Positions 9,037 to 17,522 of a stretch of 64,000 nucleotides of DNA are shown one piece after another; positions within the stretch are counted from its first letter, which is position 1; every line of letters begins with the position of its first letter. This DNA comes from VRUE01 sp036265675 (GTDB lineage: Bacteria; Actinomycetota; Thermoleophilia; Solirubrobacterales; 70-9). The stretch covers positions 1 through 64,000 of the forward strand of contig DATAOP010000049.1 in the NCBI GenBank assembly GCA_036265675.1, given 5' to 3'. The notes below the pieces were generated by a model. It did no database searches and was not told where the DNA came from. It worked only from the letters and a program-made list of their open reading frames with translations. Made by a program: the position numbers and the translations under genes.

Positions 9037-9702
9037 CTACTGGAAAGCGCGGCGCACGCGCGAGAAGAATCCCTCGTCCGCGCGCTGGCCCGGGAGGTTC
9101 TCGGGCCCGAGCGACTCGTCGAGCCTCTCGGCGATCTCGCGCTGCTCGTCGCTCAGCTTGGTCGGGACGATGACCCGGACGGCGATCACGAGGTCGCCCG
9201 GCGGCCCGCCGTTGGAACCGGGCAGGCCGTGGCCTCGCAGCGCGAACTGAGTGCCGGCCTGGACTCCCGGCGGCAGCTCGATCTCCCGATCCCCCTCGTG
9301 GCTCGGCACGCTGATCTTCGTCCCAAGCATCGCCTCGACGGCGGAGATTTCGACGCTGTGGATCAGGTCCTGTCCGCGCATCGGGCCGTGCCGCACCTCG
9401 AAGCTGAAGCCGCGGCCGAAGAACGCCTGGAAGATGTCCTCGACCGAGGTGAACCCACCGCCCGGCGGGAAGCCGCCCGACCGCAGGCCCTCGTGGCCGT
9501 AGGTGTCGTAGACGCGGCGCTGCTCGGGGTCGGAGAGCACCTCGTAGGCCTCCGCCGCCGCTTTGAACTTCTCCTCGGCCTCGGGGTCGTGGGCGTTGAC
9601 GTCGGGGTGCAGCTCGCGGGCGAGCCCGCGGAACGCGCGCTTCACCTCGGTCGCGTCGGCGTCGCGGCCGATCCCCAGCACGTCGTAGTAGTCGCGCGGC
9701 AT
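9037..9702 (-). CDS. dnaJ: DnaJ-family co-chaperone lacking the zinc finger
   Basis: J-domain co-chaperone for DnaK. Residues 1-70 are a J domain with HPD and YDTYGHEG; about 75-95 are Gly/Phe-rich. The rest is odd: the start of C-terminal domain I (DLIHSVEISAVEAMLGT) runs straight into the end of domain II (ELPPGVQAGTQFALRGHGLP, GDLVIAVRVIVPTKL). The four CxxCxGxG repeats and much of both domains are missing and the protein has no cysteine at all. At 221 residues it is far shorter than normal DnaJ (about 370). It could be called CbpA-like or type III, but its position after hrcA is that of dnaJ. Confidence 0.88.
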   Translation of the reverse strand: MPRDYYDVLGIGRDADATEVKRAFRGLARELHPDVNAHDPEAEEKFKAAAEAYEVLSDPEQRRVYDTYGHEGLRSGGFPPGGGFTSVEDIFQAFFGRGFSFEVRHGPMRGQDLIHSVEISAVEAMLGTKISVPSHEGDREIELPPGVQAGTQFALRGHGLPGSNGGPPGDLVIAVRVIVPTKLSDEQREIAERLDESLGPENLPGQRADEGFFSRVRRAFQ

Positions 9703-9712
9703 CCCGGGTCCC

Positions 9713-10747
9713 CTAGTTCTCGAAGACCGTCTCGCAGTAGCGCGACAGCTCGCGCGCGGCGCTCCGCACCGAGGAGATCGCGGTCGCGTAGTCCATCCGC
9801 AGCGGCCCGACCACGCCGACCGACCCGAGGTTGCGGTGGGCGAGCCCGTAGTTGGCGCCGACGACGCTGACGCTGCGGAGCTCCGGCTGCGGGTTCTCGT
9901 CGCCGATCCAGAGGAAGACCGAGCGCTCCTCGAGGGCCGAGCGCAGCATCCCGAGCATGCTCGCCCGCTGTTCGAGCGCGGTCATCAGCTCGTCGGCCCG
10001 CGGCAGGTCGTCGAGGTGCGCCTCGGAGAGCAGTCGCGAGGTGCCGTCGACGTAGAGGGTGCCCCCCTGCTCCGACTCGAGGTCGGTGAAGGCGCTGCCG
10101 AGGGTGGCGATGAAGTCGGCCTCGACCGGGCCGAGCTCCTCGCGGGCGAGTCGATCGGCGATCATCCGCGACCCGACCCCCATCCCCGTCAGCAGCTCGT
10201 TCAGATAGCTCGAGGCCCACTCGACCAGGCCGGGGTCGACCGGCTGGTCGAAGTCGAAGACGCGCTTGGCGACCGCGCCGGTCGATGAGATCGCGATCGC
10301 GACCACGCGGGTTGGCTGAAGCCGCAATACCTCGACCCGATGGATGGTCGCCGCCAGGCTCGGCGGCGGCGCGGTGACGAGCGCCATCAGGTCGGTGACG
10401 CTGGCCAGCGCCGCGGTGGTCTCCCGCAGCGCCTCGTCGATCTCCCGCCGCAGCTGCGAGAGCCTCAGCTCGGTCGCGGGGTAGACCGGCGGCGAGCCCG
10501 ACCTCATCAGCGAGTCGACGTAGTGGCGGTAGCCGACCTCGGTCGGAACCCGGCCCGCCGAGGTGTGGGGATGAGTCAGGTACCCCGCAACCTCGAGGGC
10601 TGCGAGCTCCGCGCGGACGGTCGACGATCCCCATTCGACGTCGCCGCGCTCGGCGAGCGCCTTGGATGCGACCGGCCGCCCCGAGGACAGGTAGGCGTCG
10701 ACCGCCAACCCGAGGATCAGCTCTTGGCGCTTGGAAAGCACAGACAC
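9713..10747 (-). CDS. hrcA: Heat-inducible transcription repressor HrcA
   Basis: Winged-helix repressor of chaperone genes that binds CIRCE. 344 residues with the family N-terminus (LSKRQELILGLAVDAYLSSGRPV), GSSTVRAELAALEVAGYL and HTSAGRVPTEVGYRHYVD. The start is GTG. It is followed 10 bases later by dnaJ. I found no CIRCE (TTAGCACTC-N9-GAGTGCTAA) in front of it, so any HrcA targets are elsewhere or the site differs. Confidence 0.95.
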   Translation of the reverse strand: MSVLSKRQELILGLAVDAYLSSGRPVASKALAERGDVEWGSSTVRAELAALEVAGYLTHPHTSAGRVPTEVGYRHYVDSLMRSGSPPVYPATELRLSQLRREIDEALRETTAALASVTDLMALVTAPPPSLAATIHRVEVLRLQPTRVVAIAISSTGAVAKRVFDFDQPVDPGLVEWASSYLNELLTGMGVGSRMIADRLAREELGPVEADFIATLGSAFTDLESEQGGTLYVDGTSRLLSEAHLDDLPRADELMTALEQRASMLGMLRSALEERSVFLWIGDENPQPELRSVSVVGANYGLAHRNLGSVGVVGPLRMDYATAISSVRSAARELSRYCETVFEN

Positions 10748-10768
10748 ATCTTAGGAACCGGCTCGACG

Positions 10769-10787
10769 CAGCTCTGGACTAGAGCTG
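10769..10787 (-). other. Stem-loop across the stop codon of the MaoC gene
   Basis: CAGCTCT and AGAGCTG pair perfectly (7 bases) around a 5-base loop, spanning the TAG of the upstream gene and ending about 20 bases before the hrcA start. It may be a processing or attenuation structure; there is no T-run for a classic terminator. Confidence 0.35.
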
Positions 10788-11171
10788 AAGTTCGGCTTCG
10801 GCGTTGCGAATCGTCTGGTTTTCGCCCTGGGCGGCGACGGTGTCGATCACGACCCGGCCGTCCTCGACCGACTTGACCGTCCCGGTGACGACGATCTCGG
10901 TCTCGGGCGCGCCCATGCCGCGAAACTGGACCGAGAGCCGCTTCAGCGCCCGCGGGTCGCCGCCGGCGGCAGCCGCGTTGGCGCGCGCCACGAGCCCCAT
11001 CATGTAGAGGCCGTGGAGGATGTTGTCCGGAAGGCCGACGTTTTTCGCGAATTCGCGGTCGATGTGGATCGGGTTGAAGTCGCCCGAGGCGCCCGCGTAG
11101 CGATGCGGCAGGTATTTGTCGGGGGTGACCCGCAGCTCGGGGATCTGGTCGCCGACATTCAGGTCACCCAT
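10779..11171 (-). CDS. MaoC-like (R)-hydratase/dehydratase, HadB type
   Basis: Hot-dog fold hydratase of 130 residues with the MaoC active-site motif YAGASGDFNPIHID, the catalytic Asp and His, followed by GLPDNILHGLYMMGL. In mycobacteria HadB pairs with HadA or HadC as the (3R)-hydroxyacyl-ACP dehydratase of fatty-acid synthase II; here it directly follows a HadA-like gene with a 1-base gap, so a heterodimeric dehydratase is a fair inference. Exact substrate (ACP or CoA thioester) cannot be told. Confidence 0.85.
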   Translation of the reverse strand: MGDLNVGDQIPELRVTPDKYLPHRYAGASGDFNPIHIDREFAKNVGLPDNILHGLYMMGLVARANAAAAGGDPRALKRLSVQFRGMGAPETEIVVTGTVKSVEDGRVVIDTVAAQGENQTIRNAEAELQL

Positions 11172-11172
11172 T

Positions 11173-11613
11173 TCATACCCCCCTGACGATGTTGGTCCAG
11201 GTGCCGCGGACCACCTGGTCGCCGTTCTGGTTGACCGAGTTCGTCTCGAAGACGTAGAAACCCTTGCCGTCCTTCTCGAAGATCTCGAGGCATTTGGCGC
11301 TGGTCGTGATCTCGTCGCCGACGACGGCCGGCTCGTCCCACTCGAACTCCTGGCCGCCGTGGACCATCGCCGCGAAGTTCATCGCCACCTCGTCGTCGAA
11401 CATCGCCGGGCCGAGCGCCGGAGCCGCGTAGACGACGACGAACATCGGCGGCGCGACGACGTCGCGGAATCCGGCCGCCCTCGCGGCCTCGCGGTCGAAG
11501 TGGACCGGGTTGTCGATCCCGATCACGCGCGCGTACTCGCCGATCTTCTCCTTGCCCACCTCGTATGTCGTGGCGGGCCATTCCTTCCCCACCGCGTCGG
11601 TCCTGATCGCCAT
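11173..11613 (-). CDS. FAS1-like dehydratase N-terminal domain protein, HadA type
   Basis: Hot-dog fold partner of the following MaoC gene, about 146 residues. It shows the MaoC_dehydrat_N pattern: YEVGKEKIGEYARVIG, NPVHFD, APPMFVVVY and VHGGQEFEWDEPAVVGDEI. HadA-type subunits bind the acyl chain while the HadB-type partner carries the catalytic residues. ATG at 11613 is preferred over 11637 because the family starts there and it leaves a 13-base gap from lepA instead of an overlap. Confidence 0.83.
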   Translation of the reverse strand: MAIRTDAVGKEWPATTYEVGKEKIGEYARVIGIDNPVHFDREAARAAGFRDVVAPPMFVVVYAAPALGPAMFDDEVAMNFAAMVHGGQEFEWDEPAVVGDEITTSAKCLEIFEKDGKGFYVFETNSVNQNGDQVVRGTWTNIVRGV

Positions 11614-11626
11614 CGCGGCGGGCATC

Positions 11627-13423
11627 CTACTCGTCAATCTCGAGCACGGCGAGGAAGGCCTCCTGGGGCACCTCGACCCGCCCCACCTGCTTCATCCGTT
11701 TCTTGCCCGCTTTCTGTTTCTTCAGCAGCTTCTGCTTGCGGGTGACGTCGCCGCCGTAGAGCTTCGCGGTGACGTCCTTGCGCAGCGCCTTCACCGTCTC
11801 GCGGGCGAGGATCCGCGAGCCGATCGCCGCCTGGACCGGGATGTCGAAGAGCTGGCGGGGGATCGTCTTGCGCAGTCGCTCGACCAGGACCTTGCCCTGG
11901 TCGTAGGCGAAGTCGCGGTGGACGATGATAGAGAGCGCGTCGACCTTCTCGCCGGCAAGCAGGATGTCGACCTTGACCAGGTCGGAGGGGCGGTTGCCGA
12001 TCGGCTCGTAGTCGAGCGATGCGTAGCCGCGGGTCGAGGACTTCAGCAGGTCGAAGAAGTCGAGGACGATCTCCGCCAGCGGCAGGTCATAGCGGATCTG
12101 AACCCGCTGCGGGCTCAGGTAATGCATGTCGACGTGGGTGCCCCGGCGACCCTGGCAGAGCTCCATCACCGCCCCGACGTACTCCGACGGGCAGATGATC
12201 GTCGCCCGGATGTAGGGCTCCTCGATTTCCTCGATCGAGCCCGGGTCGGGGAGCTGGGTGGGGCTGTGGATTTCGATTGGATTGGCGCCGCCGATCAGGT
12301 GGACCTCGTAGCGGACGTTCGGAGTCGTCGCCAGGAGGTCGAGGTCGTACTCGCGCTCGAGCCGCTCGCGGACGATCTCCATGTGGAGCAGGCCGAGGAA
12401 GCCGCAGCGGAACCCGAACCCGAGCGCGTCGGAGGTCTCGGGCTCGTAGGAGAGCGCGGCGTCGTTGAGGGCGAGCTTGTCAAGCGCGTCGCGGAGGTCC
12501 TCATAGCGGTCGGTGTCGATCGGGAAGAGGCCGCAGAAGACCATCGGCCGAACCTCGCGATAGCCCTCGAGCGGCTCGGCCGCGCGGCGGTCGCGGCCGG
12601 TGAGCGTGTCGCCGACCCGCAGCTTGGCGACGTCCTTGATGCCGGTGATCAGATAGCCGACGTCCCCGGCCTCCATCCCCGACACGCCGGTCATCGCCGG
12701 CCGGAAGAAGCCGAGGTCGTCGATGTCGGCCTCGGTCCCGTTCTGCATCGCGACGATCCGCTCGCCCTTGCCGAAGGAGCCGTCGACCATCCGCACGTAG
12801 GCGACCACTCCGCGGTACTGGTCGAACTCCGAGTCGAAGATCAGGGCCCGCGGCGGCGCCGCGAGGTTGCCGTCCGGCGGCGGGATGCGATCGACGATCG
12901 CCTCGAGGACGTCAGCCACGCCCTCGCCGGTCTTGGCCGAGATCGGGATCGCGTCGGCGGCGTCGCCGCCCAGCAGGTCGGCGATCTCTTCGGCGACCCG
13001 CTCAGGCTCGGCCCCGGGCAGGTCGACCTTGTTGACCACCGGGATCAGCTCGAGCCCATTCTCGATCGCGAGGTAGGTGTTGGCCACGGTCTGCGCCTCG
13101 ACCCCCTGGGCGGCGTCGACGACCAGCAGCGCTCCCTCGCAGGCGGCGAGCGAGCGTGAGACCTCATAGGAGAAGTCGACGTGGCCGGGGGTGTCGATCA
13201 GGTGCAGGTGGTAGGCCTGCCCGTCCGCGGCCCGGTACTCGACCCGCACCGCCTGGGCCTTGATCGTGATCCCGCGCTCACGCTCGAGGTCCATCGAATC
13301 GAGAACCTGCGCCCGCATCTTCTTCGGGTCGACGGACCCCGTGAGCTCGAGGACCCGGTCGGCGAGCGTCGACTTGCCGTGGTCGATGTGGGCGATGATC
13401 GAGAAGTTGCGGATGTGATCCAT
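11627..13423 (-). CDS. lepA: Elongation factor 4 (LepA)
   Basis: Ribosome-associated translational GTPase (back-translocase, ribosome biogenesis role). 598 residues with G1 HIDHGKST, G2 RERGIT, G3 DTPGH, G4 NKVD, the EF-G-like domains and the LepA-specific tail ending in a basic KQKLLKKQKAGKKRMKQ stretch. It starts a minus-strand run (lepA-hadA-hadB-hrcA-dnaJ-prmA-murI and on). A hairpin element and a CATACT box lie just upstream, strikingly like those upstream of leuS. Confidence 0.97.
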   Translation of the reverse strand: MDHIRNFSIIAHIDHGKSTLADRVLELTGSVDPKKMRAQVLDSMDLERERGITIKAQAVRVEYRAADGQAYHLHLIDTPGHVDFSYEVSRSLAACEGALLVVDAAQGVEAQTVANTYLAIENGLELIPVVNKVDLPGAEPERVAEEIADLLGGDAADAIPISAKTGEGVADVLEAIVDRIPPPDGNLAAPPRALIFDSEFDQYRGVVAYVRMVDGSFGKGERIVAMQNGTEADIDDLGFFRPAMTGVSGMEAGDVGYLITGIKDVAKLRVGDTLTGRDRRAAEPLEGYREVRPMVFCGLFPIDTDRYEDLRDALDKLALNDAALSYEPETSDALGFGFRCGFLGLLHMEIVRERLEREYDLDLLATTPNVRYEVHLIGGANPIEIHSPTQLPDPGSIEEIEEPYIRATIICPSEYVGAVMELCQGRRGTHVDMHYLSPQRVQIRYDLPLAEIVLDFFDLLKSSTRGYASLDYEPIGNRPSDLVKVDILLAGEKVDALSIIVHRDFAYDQGKVLVERLRKTIPRQLFDIPVQAAIGSRILARETVKALRKDVTAKLYGGDVTRKQKLLKKQKAGKKRMKQVGRVEVPQEAFLAVLEIDE

Positions 13424-13486
13424 CGGCGGGCCAGTATGGCGAACCGCACTCCGCCGCCTGCTCCGCTTCGCGTCCGCGGGCGGCGG
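13424..13486 (-). promoter_or_regulatory. lepA upstream module: covarying hairpin plus candidate -10
   Basis: An 8-base perfect stem (13451-13458 with 13479-13486) encloses the 20-base loop TGCTCCGCTTCGCGTCCGCG (plus strand). On the minus strand it is followed by GTTCGCCATACT (CATACT as possible -10, 9 bases before the ATG). The leuS upstream region has the same parts in the same order and spacing: hairpin 26-28 bases from the start, near-identical loop, then GTTCnCCATA. Confidence 0.5.
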
Positions 13487-13487
13487 C

Positions 13488-15515
13488 TCACGGGCACGCC
13501 GATGGATCCAGCCTGCCCTTCAGCCTGAAGACCTTGGTTGGGGGGATCGAGAGGAGCAGTTTCGCGTTCGGCCCTTCGGTCCAGCGGGCGGATGCCGGGA
13601 ATGGGGGCCGCCCCGGTTCGATCCGGTCGCGGCTGGCGACGACGTATTCGTAGTCGCCGGCGTTGATCAGGCGCCGCCATTCCCGGCAGGAGGACGGGGC
13701 GACGAAGCCGCCCTGCGGCTCATGGCGGCCGACGAACTGGACCCGATTCGAGAGGTCGGTGCCGAACAGCGGGTACTGCCGGGTGGTGGTCGTCGCGATG
13801 CGCTCGCCGGAGGTGGGCGTCGCCGCCGCAAATATGGCGTTGAGGCCCGGGGCGGCAAAGGTTGGGTTCGAATAGCGGTTCTCCAGGTAATGGCGCTGCA
13901 CCGGATATCCGATTGCAACCGCGATCACTACCGCAGCAAGACAAGCGGGGATGGCAAGGGGGGTGTGTGGCATTCCCCGCCCCGACAAGTGCCGGCCTAA
14001 TGAGGCCGGCACTTTGAGTATCCGCCGGTTCGGGAAAAACCACACACCCCCCCCGCCGAGCCGCTCACTCACTGCAATGGGCAGCACAGCCATTCCCACA
14101 ACCAGCGCAGGGGCCAGGTAGCGGAGGCCGGATTCGAAGCCGTGGGGGCTGCCGTCCGGGCCGGAGGCAGAGGTTGGGGCGATGATCCAGGCGATTGCGG
14201 CGGCCAGGCCGGCGGCGCCGGCGGCACGGACGTATGGGTTGGCGCGTGATCCGAGGGCCAGGAGGAGGCCGGCGAGGGCGAGGGCGGCGAGCAGGGGCCA
14301 GAAGATCGTCAGGCCGTGGTGGAGGCCGGGCAGGAACCAATCCGACCAAACCGAGCCGTCGGTCAGATAGCCGAGGACGCTGTGGCCTTCGCGGCCGCCG
14401 AGCTTCTGGTCGGGGCCGGGCAGCGAGAGCGGGCCGAGGTCGGTGAACCATGGCAGCGGATTGCCGGTGTGGACGAGGTTCCGCAGGTACCAGTAGCCGC
14501 CGCCGGCGAGAGCCGCGAGCGTCCCGACGCCGAGCGTCCGCCAGCGCCCGCCTGCGGGCGCGGCAACGGCGAATCCGATCAGGAGCGCGGCGGATGGGAG
14601 CAGGTAGTTCAGCTTGGTCCCGGCGGCGACGCCCGCCGCGAGGCCGGCGACGAGCAGCGCCCCACGCGAGAGCCGCGCTGCAGCGCCCGGGCCGGTGGCC
14701 GCGTTCAGGGCCACCGCGACGGCGGCGAGCAGGAAGAAGATGCCGACGATGTCGTTGCGCACCTCGCCGGCCTGGTCGGAGAGGAGCGGCGCAATCAGGA
14801 TCAGCGCCCCCAACAGGACGGAATAGGCCCCGACTCCGTGGGGCCGGCCGATACACCAGAGGGCGAACAGGCAGCCGATGAACCAGCCGAGGTTCAGCAG
14901 CGGCGAGAGCAGGTCGCGATCGAACGCCAGCATTCCGACGGCGTGGAAGATTTCGGCGTTGGCCGGGTAGAACCAGGCGAGGAACTGGGGCGCGATGAAG
15001 TGCAGGTCCCAGGTGTTGCCGCTCTGGTGGAAGCCCGCCGCGAACGGGCCGTGGTACCAGGTCGAGTCGAAGCCGGTCATGCCGGTGCCGAGCGAGTCGC
15101 GGACGCCCGGGATGAACAACAGCACCGCGATCAGGCCGATGAGGGCAGCTGCGAGGGACTGGATCTGGGAGCTCCCGTCCGCGGGTCCTGCCATCGGGTG
15201 AGGGGGGATCTGCGGGCCGAGCTGTCCTCGACCCCCCTCACCCGATGTCACCCGCGGAAGGAGCCGCCACAGACCGACCCCCAGAACTGCCACAACGGCC
15301 AGATACGGGGCGGGGTCGAACAGCCCGAACGTCCCCAGTAGCTCAGCTGGCCATATGAGCAGCGCGGTGGCGACCACCGAGGTCGCCAGGTGGGACGGAA
15401 CGCCCGTCAACTCGGGGACCAATCTGGCTCTCGCGGCGGAGGCGCCGAGCCAGGAGGAGGCGGTGAGGACGGCGAGCGCGGCGACGCCGAGCAGGTAGTC
15501 GCCGGGGCCGAGCAT
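13488..15515 (-). CDS. Polytopic membrane protein, possible GT-C type glycosyltransferase
   Basis: 675 residues with at least ten hydrophobic segments and a soluble C-terminal part of about 110 residues. Early in the sequence GFDSTWYHGPFAAGF resembles the acidic first loop of RgtA/ArnT-like GT-C glycosyltransferases (lipid-linked sugar donor, outer-face transfer); I did not recognise a firm family match. It lies next to murJ (TAG directly adjoins its ATG), suggesting an envelope role. Two strong DNA palindromes inside the frame (13958-14052 and 15181-15255) are translated as Gly/Pro/Arg-rich loops between membrane segments. Confidence 0.75.
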   Translation of the reverse strand: MLGPGDYLLGVAALAVLTASSWLGASAARARLVPELTGVPSHLATSVVATALLIWPAELLGTFGLFDPAPYLAVVAVLGVGLWRLLPRVTSGEGGRGQLGPQIPPHPMAGPADGSSQIQSLAAALIGLIAVLLFIPGVRDSLGTGMTGFDSTWYHGPFAAGFHQSGNTWDLHFIAPQFLAWFYPANAEIFHAVGMLAFDRDLLSPLLNLGWFIGCLFALWCIGRPHGVGAYSVLLGALILIAPLLSDQAGEVRNDIVGIFFLLAAVAVALNAATGPGAAARLSRGALLVAGLAAGVAAGTKLNYLLPSAALLIGFAVAAPAGGRWRTLGVGTLAALAGGGYWYLRNLVHTGNPLPWFTDLGPLSLPGPDQKLGGREGHSVLGYLTDGSVWSDWFLPGLHHGLTIFWPLLAALALAGLLLALGSRANPYVRAAGAAGLAAAIAWIIAPTSASGPDGSPHGFESGLRYLAPALVVGMAVLPIAVSERLGGGGVWFFPNRRILKVPASLGRHLSGRGMPHTPLAIPACLAAVVIAVAIGYPVQRHYLENRYSNPTFAAPGLNAIFAAATPTSGERIATTTTRQYPLFGTDLSNRVQFVGRHEPQGGFVAPSSCREWRRLINAGDYEYVVASRDRIEPGRPPFPASARWTEGPNAKLLLSIPPTKVFRLKGRLDPSACP
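13958..14052. repeat. Nested palindrome inside the membrane-protein gene
   Basis: Outer perfect arms of 13 bases (GGGGGGTGTGTGG at 13958-13970 with its complement at 14040-14052) flank inner perfect arms of 12 bases (AAGTGCCGGCCT at 13987-13998 with 14003-14014) around a 4-base loop. It is read in frame without a stop. It looks like an inserted or expanded palindromic element rather than normal coding sequence. Confidence 0.75.
15181..15255. repeat. Second palindrome inside the membrane-protein gene
   Basis: Perfect 16-base arms CATCGGGTGAGGGGGG (15192-15207) and its complement (15232-15247) enclose a 24-base loop, with a further outer pairing GCGGGT/ACCCGC (15181-15186 with 15250-15255). 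Translated as a Gly/Pro-rich linker between hydrophobic segments. Confidence 0.75.
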
Positions 15516-17192
15516 CTAGCCCCTGCGCAGCAGCCGCATCACCTGTGCCAGCTCGGCGATCCGGAGCAGCTTCGCGGCGCCGACGTAGACCAGGCCGCCG
15601 AGCGCGAGGCCGCTGCCGAGCGAGACGATCTGGCCGAGGAGCCCGCGGCCGAGGGCCTGGTCGAGAACGTCCCAGATCCCGTAGCTCACGGCCGCCAGCG
15701 CCGCCGAGGCGACGAGGATCCGGACCGCGGCGTCGAGCAGGCGCCCGAGTTCGAGCCCGTGCAGGAGGACGCGCAGGATCAGGAGCTGCGCGATCACGCT
15801 TGCCAGCGTCGCGATCGCGGTCGCGGCGACGATTCCGCCGACGCCGAGGTGGTAGAGACCGAGCGCGGCCAGCGCCGTGACGGCGAGGTTCGCGGTGGCG
15901 ATCGCGGTCGGCACCCACGGCCGCTGGAGGCTGAAGAAGGTCCGGGTCAGCAGCAGGAAGAGGCCGTTGGTCGGCAGCGATAAGGCGAACCAGAAGAGCG
16001 CGGTCGCGACCAGCGTCGTCTGCGAGGCGTTGAATTCGCCCCGTTCGTAGACGAGCCGGATCATCGGTTCGGAGAGGACGAGGATCGCCGCGGCGGCCGG
16101 CACCAGGACGAAGAGGATCTGGCGCATCCCGTTCGCCATCGTCGCCCGCAGGTCGTCGGTCGCCCCGCGTGCCGCGAACCGGGCCAGGGTCGGGAACAGC
16201 ACGGTCGCGATCGCGACCGAGAAGATCCCCTGCGGCAGTTGGTAGATCCGGAACGCCTTGTCGATCGCCGCCGGTCCCTCGTCGCTGACGAGGCTGCCGA
16301 AAAGGCTGTTGATGATCAGGTTGAAGTTGATCAACCCGAGGCTGATCGTCACCGGCAGCATCAGCAGGAGGACGCGGCGGACGTCGGGGTTGCGCCATTC
16401 GAAGCTCCAGCGGAACTTGAACGGCGTGTTGCGGAGGTCGAAGACCGGAATCGTCAGCTGGACGACGGTGCCGATCACGATGCCGATCGCGTAGGCGTAG
16501 ATCCGGTTCTGGCCGTGGAACAACGGGATCAGGAAGATCAGCGAGACGATGATCGTCAGGTTCCAGAACAGCGGCGAGATCGCGAAGGCGCCGAACCGGT
16601 CATAGCTGTTGAGGATTCCGACCACGACCCCGCTCAGCCCGAGCAGGATCAGGATCGGGAACAGGATCCGCGAGAGGCTGACGGTGAGGTCGAGGATCTC
16701 GCCCGAGAACCCGGGCGCGACGAGGGGCATGATCACCGGCGCGACGAGGACGAACAGCGCCGTGATCGACCCCAGCACGAGGGTGACGAGCAGCAGCAGC
16801 GTAGAGGCGAGCCGGAAGGCCTCGCGGTAGTTCCCCTTCTCGAGCTGTTCGGTGAAGATCGGGACGAAGGCGGGCTGGAGCGCAGCGTCGGCGAAGAGAG
16901 CGCGGACCAGGTTGGGGACCTGGAAGGCGATCGTGAACGCCGACATCGGCCCGTGGACGCCGTAGTAGCCGGCGGCGACTATCTCCCGGACCAGGCCCGC
17001 GATCCGCGACAGCGCGGTGGCGGCCGAGAAGAACGCGGTCGAGCGGGCGATCCGACCCGCCTGCCGTCCCGGCGACGGATCTCCGCTCGGCTCCTCGCCC
17101 GGCTCGAACGCCTCGGCGGCACGCACCGCGGCATCGGCATTGCGCTCGGCGTCCTCGCGATCGGGTGTGTCGGCTGCCTCGGGCGTCTCCAA
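15516..17192 (-). CDS. murJ: Lipid II flippase MurJ (MviN family)
   Basis: Flips lipid II across the membrane for peptidoglycan synthesis. 558 residues: a charged 45-residue cytosolic N-terminus, then about 14 membrane helices. Family features include SRIAGLVREIVAAGYYG, the QVPNLVRALFADAALQPAFVPIF region and RTFFSLQRPWVPT. It is divergent from rpsT, with a 69-base shared promoter region, and its stop touches the start of the membrane protein downstream. Confidence 0.93.
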   Translation of the reverse strand: METPEAADTPDREDAERNADAAVRAAEAFEPGEEPSGDPSPGRQAGRIARSTAFFSAATALSRIAGLVREIVAAGYYGVHGPMSAFTIAFQVPNLVRALFADAALQPAFVPIFTEQLEKGNYREAFRLASTLLLLVTLVLGSITALFVLVAPVIMPLVAPGFSGEILDLTVSLSRILFPILILLGLSGVVVGILNSYDRFGAFAISPLFWNLTIIVSLIFLIPLFHGQNRIYAYAIGIVIGTVVQLTIPVFDLRNTPFKFRWSFEWRNPDVRRVLLLMLPVTISLGLINFNLIINSLFGSLVSDEGPAAIDKAFRIYQLPQGIFSVAIATVLFPTLARFAARGATDDLRATMANGMRQILFVLVPAAAAILVLSEPMIRLVYERGEFNASQTTLVATALFWFALSLPTNGLFLLLTRTFFSLQRPWVPTAIATANLAVTALAALGLYHLGVGGIVAATAIATLASVIAQLLILRVLLHGLELGRLLDAAVRILVASAALAAVSYGIWDVLDQALGRGLLGQIVSLGSGLALGGLVYVGAAKLLRIAELAQVMRLLRRG

Positions 17193-17208
17193 GCTGGATC
17201 TCAGTCGC

Positions 17209-17214
17209 TATAGT
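17209..17214 (+). promoter_or_regulatory. Candidate -10 box of rpsT
   Basis: TATAGT lies 47 bases before the rpsT ATG in the gap shared with divergent murJ. No good -35 is visible, so this rests on the -10 match and position only. Confidence 0.35.
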
Positions 17215-17261
17215 CGGCGGCCGCCCGGAGACCGGCCTGCGCCGCTTCAGGCACGCGAATC

Positions 17262-17522
17262 ATGGCCAACATAGCCTCACAGAAGAAGCGGATCCTACGC
17301 AGCAGCCGCGAGCACGCGGAGAACCGGCTGCTTACGAGCACCGTGAAGACCCACTTCCGCCGGCTCGAGAGCGCGGTCGAGGGCGGCGACGCCGCCGCGA
17401 TCCAGACCGAGCACCGTCTCCTCGTCTCGCGGATCGACAAGGCCGTCCAGAAAGGCGCCCTGCACCGCAACACGGGCGCTCGCAAGAAGGCCCGCGCGGC
17501 CCGAATCGCCGCCGGTTCCTAG
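17262..17522 (+). CDS. rpsT: 30S ribosomal protein S20
   Basis: Primary 16S rRNA-binding protein of the small subunit. 86 basic, helical residues with the family start MANIASQKKRILRSSREHAE, then the KTHFRRLE helix and the KGALHRNTGARKKARA tail. It is the lone plus-strand gene here; its stop codon directly abuts the stop of convergent holA (no gap between TAG and TGA). Confidence 0.97.
   Translation: MANIASQKKRILRSSREHAENRLLTSTVKTHFRRLESAVEGGDAAAIQTEHRLLVSRIDKAVQKGALHRNTGARKKARAARIAAGS

Noticed and set aside
10748..10778. CIRCE element in front of hrcA
   Set aside because: No TTAGCACTC-N9-GAGTGCTAA or close variant is present; only a 7-base stem-loop was found.
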